DNA from: Candidatus Thorarchaeota archaeon
Lineage (GTDB): Archaea > Asgardarchaeota > Thorarchaeia > Thorarchaeales > Thorarchaeaceae
Direction: 5' to 3'
Length of the DNA: 43,661 nt
NCBI GenBank assembly: GCA_016840855.1
Contig: JAEORO010000134.1
Location: forward strand, 1 to 43,661
Part shown: piece after piece, positions 39,991-43,661 of the stretch
Position numbering within the stretch: the first letter of the stretch is position 1
Layout of the letters: each line of letters starts with the position of its first letter
Made by a program: the position numbers and the translations under genes
The notes under the pieces: generated by a model
Told to the model about the DNA's origin: nothing
The model's database searches: none
The model's input: the letters and a program-made list of their open reading frames with translations, nothing else

Positions 39991-40719
39991 GTGGCTATAA
40001 ATTTGAAAATACTCGGTTTGGTTTGTGCTAGAGGTGGTTCAAAAGGTGTGCAAAACAAGAACATCCGAAAATTGAATGGAAAACCACTTATTTCATACAC
40101 TATTGAGATCTTTAGGAAATGGGGGAAGGCAGACCGAATTATCTGCTCAACAGATTCGCCTGATATTGCACGAATAGCGAATGAATATGGTGCTGAAACA
40201 CCATTCTTGAGACCTCCCGAATTAGCAACTGATGCGGCTCCAAAACTGCCTGTTCTGCAACATGCACTTCGTTTCTGTGAGGAAGAGGACAAAACCAGAT
40301 ATGATGTTGTAATTGACTTACAACCAACATCTCCATTTAGAAAGATTCAGGATTTAGATGCTGCATTTGATGAGTTTATCCGATCTGAGGCTTATGTGCT
40401 ATATAGTGTTGTTGAATCTGATACTAATCCATATTTCAACATGGTTCAACTAGATGAGAATGGGAATGCTCATCTGTCGAAAAAACTAGAAGGTGAACTT
40501 TCCAGGCGTCAAGATGCTCCCAAAGTATATACTATCAACGGCTCCATGTATTTTTATCAAAGGAATCATTTACTGAGAGCGAAAGGACTTCACTGTGAAA
40601 GGGAGCGGATTTTCATAATGGATAAGATTTCATCTGTTGATATTGATAATGAGCTCGATTTTCTTTTCGCTGAATTTCTAATGAGATATGGTGACAAAGT
40701 ATCGACTGAGTCAAGCTGA
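39991..40719 (+). CDS. neuA: CMP-N-acylneuraminate (sialic-type) cytidylyltransferase
   Basis: A 242-residue enzyme activating a nonulosonic acid with CTP. Motifs: ARGGSKGVQNKNIRKLNGKPLISYTI near residues 13-38 (CTP binding), STDSPDIARIA, LQPTSPFR, RRQDAPKVYTINGSMY, and DIDNELDF (metal-binding Asp). These match NeuA/LegF. Start is GTG at 39991; a TTG at 40003 is an alternative. It lies 73 nt after the GT-C-like gene. The exact acid (Neu5Ac, legionaminic, etc.) is not known. Confidence 0.9.
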   Translation: MAINLKILGLVCARGGSKGVQNKNIRKLNGKPLISYTIEIFRKWGKADRIICSTDSPDIARIANEYGAETPFLRPPELATDAAPKLPVLQHALRFCEEEDKTRYDVVIDLQPTSPFRKIQDLDAAFDEFIRSEAYVLYSVVESDTNPYFNMVQLDENGNAHLSKKLEGELSRRQDAPKVYTINGSMYFYQRNHLLRAKGLHCERERIFIMDKISSVDIDNELDFLFAEFLMRYGDKVSTESS

Positions 40720-40895
40720 AATTAGATTTGATATTTTCAATTACTGCTTTATGCAGACTTCTGAGAAGAACTATCACAGAAAAATCAGCATGTGTCATCT
40801 ATATTTCATGTCAGTAAATTGATACAGCAATAAATTTCACAATACTAGTATCTCTTATTAATTAAAAACTTAGGATACTGCTTTGAGGTGATATC

Positions 40896-41318
40896 TTGAC
40901 AGAAATTATGTGGGTACCATGTGTGTTAGAAGATGTTTCAATTGATACACGATTCTTCATGGGTGGAACAAATTACACTTCAGCATCCGATGCTGATTTT
41001 CAAGCTTTATTCCTTCTTCCATTACCAACAATGAAGGGGTATCAAAGATTGTACGTGAGTGGAGTGAAAATTGGTGTCTTTGATGCTAATCCAGCGGATT
41101 ATGTTGATTGTGTGGTTCTTTATGCTGCAAGCTACAATGGATACCAGATTCTGATAGACGAAAAAACGAAGCGGACTATGAAGGGATCATATCCTTCCGA
41201 GTTCCCTCCTGTTGATGTTAGTGCACACGAGAAAGTTATAGCGCGATTGTTCTGTGTGGCATCAGCTCCCAAGGGTCTTGATATTTCAAGTGTATTGGTG
41301 AAATGTCATTACCAATAG
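40896..41318 (+). CDS. Unknown small beta-rich protein between neuA and neuB
   Basis: A 140-residue protein of no known family. It looks mainly beta, with alternating hydrophobic residues and turns, and shows neither a signal peptide nor catalytic motifs. The start is TTG at 40896 with GAGGTGAT just upstream; an ATG four codons later is too far from that site. An A/T-rich TATTAATTAAAA stretch about 30-40 nt upstream is a likely TATA region. A hairpin terminator follows the stop. Its place in the NeuA-NeuB cluster suggests a glycan-related role, but there is no direct evidence. Confidence 0.65.
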   Translation: MTEIMWVPCVLEDVSIDTRFFMGGTNYTSASDADFQALFLLPLPTMKGYQRLYVSGVKIGVFDANPADYVDCVVLYAASYNGYQILIDEKTKRTMKGSYPSEFPPVDVSAHEKVIARLFCVASAPKGLDISSVLVKCHYQ

Positions 41319-41629
41319 CCTAACCATTTGATTAGTATTCGAAGGTGTAAGGAACTCCAGTTCATGCTGCACCTTCCTACTTTTTATCTGATTCATAATC
41401 AATACTCAATTTATATCAAAACAGCTCGACTATTTTTTAAGACTATTAATTGAGTATAATCCAAGGTGCCTTTTAGGTATAATCTATTCATTAGGAGGTT
41501 TCTAGGCATCAAGAATTAGAACATAGAGAGTTAAATGGAGTACCACACATTTCCAACACAATCGGCACAATGAAAGAGTAGCATATGCAACAGCAATGAA
41601 ACATTCCGAAATTTAAGGAGTTAATTAAA
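41319..41629. other. 311-bp gap between the 140-residue gene and neuB
   Basis: Holds the terminator above, then an A/T-rich part with TTTATAT (41408-41414) and GTATAAT-like boxes near 41450-41456 that could be promoters of neuB. An isolated AGGAGGT lies at 41493-41499 with no start codon behind it. The true neuB ribosome-binding site AAGGAG is at 41615-41620. I see no gene longer than a 12-codon ORF here and no RNA gene. Confidence 0.5.
41341..41376 (+). terminator. Hairpin terminator after the unknown 140-residue gene
   Basis: GAAGGTG (41341-41347) pairs with CACCTTC (41370-41376), with a 22-nt loop; TTTTT follows at 41381-41385. Confidence 0.45.
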
Positions 41630-42679
41630 GTGTCTTATAGTATAAAATTTGGTAACAGACGAATTGGTAATGGAGCACCAGTCTTCATAGTTGCAGAAGC
41701 TGGGGTAAATCACAATGGCAAAATAAAGATAGCAAAACAACTTGTGGATGATGCTGTGGCGTCAGGTGTAGATGCAGTAAAATTTCAAACGTTTAAATCA
41801 GAGATGTTGACAACAAAACAAGCCAATTTAGCTGAATACCAAAAAGATCAGATCAAAGAACATGAAAGTCAATTTGATATGATTAAACAGTTAGAACTTT
41901 CATACGACTCGTTTGTTGAGCTGAAGGAATATTGCGATAAAAAAGGAATACTTTTCCTGTCTACTCCACACTCCTCAGATGCAGTTGATTTTTTAGACCC
42001 AATAATGCCTGCTTTTAAGATTGGTTCAGGTGACTTGACAAATCTCCCGTTTCTTAGGATGGTTGCTTCAAGAGGTAAGCCCATATTTCTATCAACAGGA
42101 ATGGCGAATTTACAGGAAGTACGAGAAGCAGTTCAAGCAATTCAAGAAGTTGGGAAAAGTGAATTGCTATTACTTCATTGCCTAACAAATTATCCAGCAG
42201 ATATCAGAGATTCTAACCTTCGAGCAATAAGAACTATGAAGTCTGAGTTTAATCTCCCGGTAGGATTTTCTGATCATACGATGGGAATAGCGGCTTCAAT
42301 TGCTGCAGTTGCTCTCGGAGCATGCATGATAGAGAAACACTTCACCACGAATAGAAATCTTCCAGGACCAGACCACAAAGCATCTCTAGAACCAGAACAA
42401 CTAACTGAACTAGTTGAAACTATACGAAATACTGAGGCTGCATTAGGGACTGGACTCAAAGAACCTACAGAGCAAGAAATCAAGATTCGAGAAATCGTTC
42501 GTAAAAGCATTGTTTCAGTAAAAACAATACCTAAAGGAGCAGTGATAACCCAAGATATGATTGATATCAAGAGACCAGGTTTAGGCATTCCTCCTAAGTT
42601 TTACAATGATATTATTGGCAGAAAAGCCATTAAAGCCATTCAAGAAGACAGTATTCTAACTTGGGATATGATCGATTAA
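41630..42679 (+). CDS. neuB: N-acetylneuraminate-type (nonulosonic acid) synthase
   Basis: A 349-residue enzyme condensing a 2-acetamido sugar (ManNAc or a derivative) with phosphoenolpyruvate. Motifs: AEAGVNHNG, KFQTFK, STPHSSDAVDFL, KIGSGDLTN, LHCLTNYPA, GFSDHT and EKHFT, matching the NeuB TIM barrel. The C-terminal SAF (antifreeze-like) domain is at about 290-349. The start is GTG at 41630 with AAGGAG 9 nt upstream. The NeuC gene begins 23 nt downstream, so both are in one operon. Neu5Ac versus legionaminic or other acid cannot be decided here. Confidence 0.92.
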   Translation: MSYSIKFGNRRIGNGAPVFIVAEAGVNHNGKIKIAKQLVDDAVASGVDAVKFQTFKSEMLTTKQANLAEYQKDQIKEHESQFDMIKQLELSYDSFVELKEYCDKKGILFLSTPHSSDAVDFLDPIMPAFKIGSGDLTNLPFLRMVASRGKPIFLSTGMANLQEVREAVQAIQEVGKSELLLLHCLTNYPADIRDSNLRAIRTMKSEFNLPVGFSDHTMGIAASIAAVALGACMIEKHFTTNRNLPGPDHKASLEPEQLTELVETIRNTEAALGTGLKEPTEQEIKIREIVRKSIVSVKTIPKGAVITQDMIDIKRPGLGIPPKFYNDIIGRKAIKAIQEDSILTWDMID

Positions 42680-42702
42680 CTTAGCTATAAGGTTGGATTT
42701 GA

Positions 42703-43661
42703 ATGAAACGCAAAATAGGTGTGGTAACCGGAACCCGTGCAGAGTATGGCTATCTAAAACCTCTGCTTAATGCCATTGAGAATGATCCAGATCTCGATCT
42801 TCAGCTCTTTGTAACTGGAATGCATCTTCTAAAAGAGTATGGTAATTCGATTAAGGAGATTGAAAGAGACGGATACAAGATATCTCGGATTGTCGATATG
42901 GGATCAAAAGCAATGAGCAATGAATATGATTTAGCTGTGTCGATTGGGAATGGGATTATTGAATTTTCTCAAGTATTCACAGAAGAACGACCTGATATTC
43001 TCATTGTATTTGGAGACCGAATTGAGCCATTTGCAGCAACCGTTAGTGCAACAACCATGAACATTCCAGTGGCTCATATCGCTGGTGGAGATGTTGGCAT
43101 TGGTGACATCGATCATGTTATGAGACATGCTATCACAAAGATGGCTCATGTTCATTTCACAATGAGTGAGCAAAGTACGGAGCGTGTGTTGAAGCTAGGT
43201 GAAGAATCGTGGAGAGTCTACAACGTTGGAGCTCTTACTTTGGATACAATCTTTAACTCCAATCTTCCAAGCAAGGCGATTCTTGAAGAGAAATACTCTA
43301 TCCCAAGTAAACCATTCATCTTAGTTGCTTACCATCCTACCTCGACTGAATGGCAACAGTCAGAGCAGCAAGTTGATGCCGTACTGCGTGCTGTTACTTC
43401 AATTGCTAATGAGCTCGACATGGAAATAGTTGTTATCTTTCCGAATGACTATCCCGGTGGAATAGCCATTGTGGAAGTCTTACGTAGCTTTAGTAAAAAG
43501 GGAACTAATTTCCATATTATTGAAAATCTTCCCAACGTTGATTATTTGGCAGTTCTTGGAATGTCCGCGACTTTCGTTGGTAACTCAAGTAGTGGAATAA
43601 TTGAAGCACCATCTCTCGGTATCCCTTTTGTTTGCATTGGTACTCGACAAATGGGCCGGGA
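42703..43661 (+). CDS. neuC: Hydrolysing UDP-GlcNAc 2-epimerase, NeuC/LegG-like (partial, cut at window end)
   Basis: Reading from the ATG at 42703 gives 319 codons with no stop before the window ends; family members have about 370-390. Motifs: VTGTRAEYGYLKPLL, GDRIEPFAA, VAHIAGGDVG, AYHPTSTEW and GNSSSGIIEAPSLGIPFVCIG. This is the NeuC branch that releases UDP while making free ManNAc or a 6-deoxy derivative for NeuB. The start follows AAGG about 10 nt upstream. NeuC, NeuB and NeuA together form a full three-step core route to a CMP-nonulosonic acid. The rest of the pathway may lie to the right. Confidence 0.9.
   Translation, partial: MKRKIGVVTGTRAEYGYLKPLLNAIENDPDLDLQLFVTGMHLLKEYGNSIKEIERDGYKISRIVDMGSKAMSNEYDLAVSIGNGIIEFSQVFTEERPDILIVFGDRIEPFAATVSATTMNIPVAHIAGGDVGIGDIDHVMRHAITKMAHVHFTMSEQSTERVLKLGEESWRVYNVGALTLDTIFNSNLPSKAILEEKYSIPSKPFILVAYHPTSTEWQQSEQQVDAVLRAVTSIANELDMEIVVIFPNDYPGGIAIVEVLRSFSKKGTNFHIIENLPNVDYLAVLGMSATFVGNSSSGIIEAPSLGIPFVCIGTRQMGR

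Noticed and set aside
1..43661. Search for tRNA or rRNA genes, CRISPR repeats, transposases and phage genes
   Set aside because: Reading the intergenic gaps showed no cloverleaf-like sequence, no regularly spaced repeats, and no transposase or integrase motifs.

Overview
The window looks like a chromosomal piece of an archaeon, most likely of the Asgard group; the group assignment is my inference. Archaeal features seen in the sequence are TATA boxes 25-50 nt before many starts, frequent GTG and TTG starts, and archaeal families such as NreA, endonuclease Q, a Ski2-like helicase with zinc clusters, a TIGR00304/DUF131-type membrane protein and an HTH plus zinc-ribbon regulator. The Asgard hint comes from eukaryote-like traits: two tandem RPB5-like RNA polymerase subunit genes with a eukaryote-type N-terminal part, separate Alg13- and Alg14-like proteins, and a dolichol-kinase-like protein. 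I see no rRNA, tRNA, CRISPR array, insertion sequence or prophage.

Layout. 1-5.1 kb: membrane and transport genes (a partial multi-pass protein, an MFS transporter, an SLC13-type anion transporter with an ectodomain) and small unknown proteins. 5.2-9.8 kb: two unknown genes joined by a 4-bp overlap, followed by a large helicase. 9.8-18.9 kb: a region rich in nucleic-acid and zinc proteins. It holds an OapC-like zinc ribbon, a 14-cysteine protein, a minus-strand run of GNAT-like, beta-CASP, unknown and DUF131 genes, then alcohol dehydrogenase, endonuclease Q and a coupled small beta protein, an HTH-zinc ribbon regulator, a secreted protein, a membrane-anchored wHTH protein, and NreA. 19.0-22.8 kb: a large surface protein, a duplicated TadC/ArlJ-like platform protein and a multi-pass protein, with hairpin terminators. 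22.8-25.9 kb: small regulators (RHH, AbrB-ACT), desulforedoxin, and the two RPB5-like genes. 25.9-28.2 kb: dolichol-kinase-like, CinA-like and HD proteins.

28.3 kb to the right edge is a surface-glycan locus: Alg14/Alg13-like pair, left-handed beta-helix acyltransferase, amidohydrolase, GT2, two GT4-type enzymes, WecB, a glycosyltransferase with HP and HG motifs, a flippase, a GT-C-like membrane protein, and a nonulosonic (sialic-type) acid set NeuA, NeuB and NeuC. NeuC is cut by the window end. Together these could make, activate, transfer and export a sialic-acid-like sugar on a surface glycan, and the secreted proteins in the window carry many N-glycosylation sequons.

The strongest unusual observation is the pair of RPB5-like genes at 24.7-25.9 kb. 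Each is about 190 residues, against about 80 for ordinary archaeal RpoH, and each sits behind its own nearly identical promoter.
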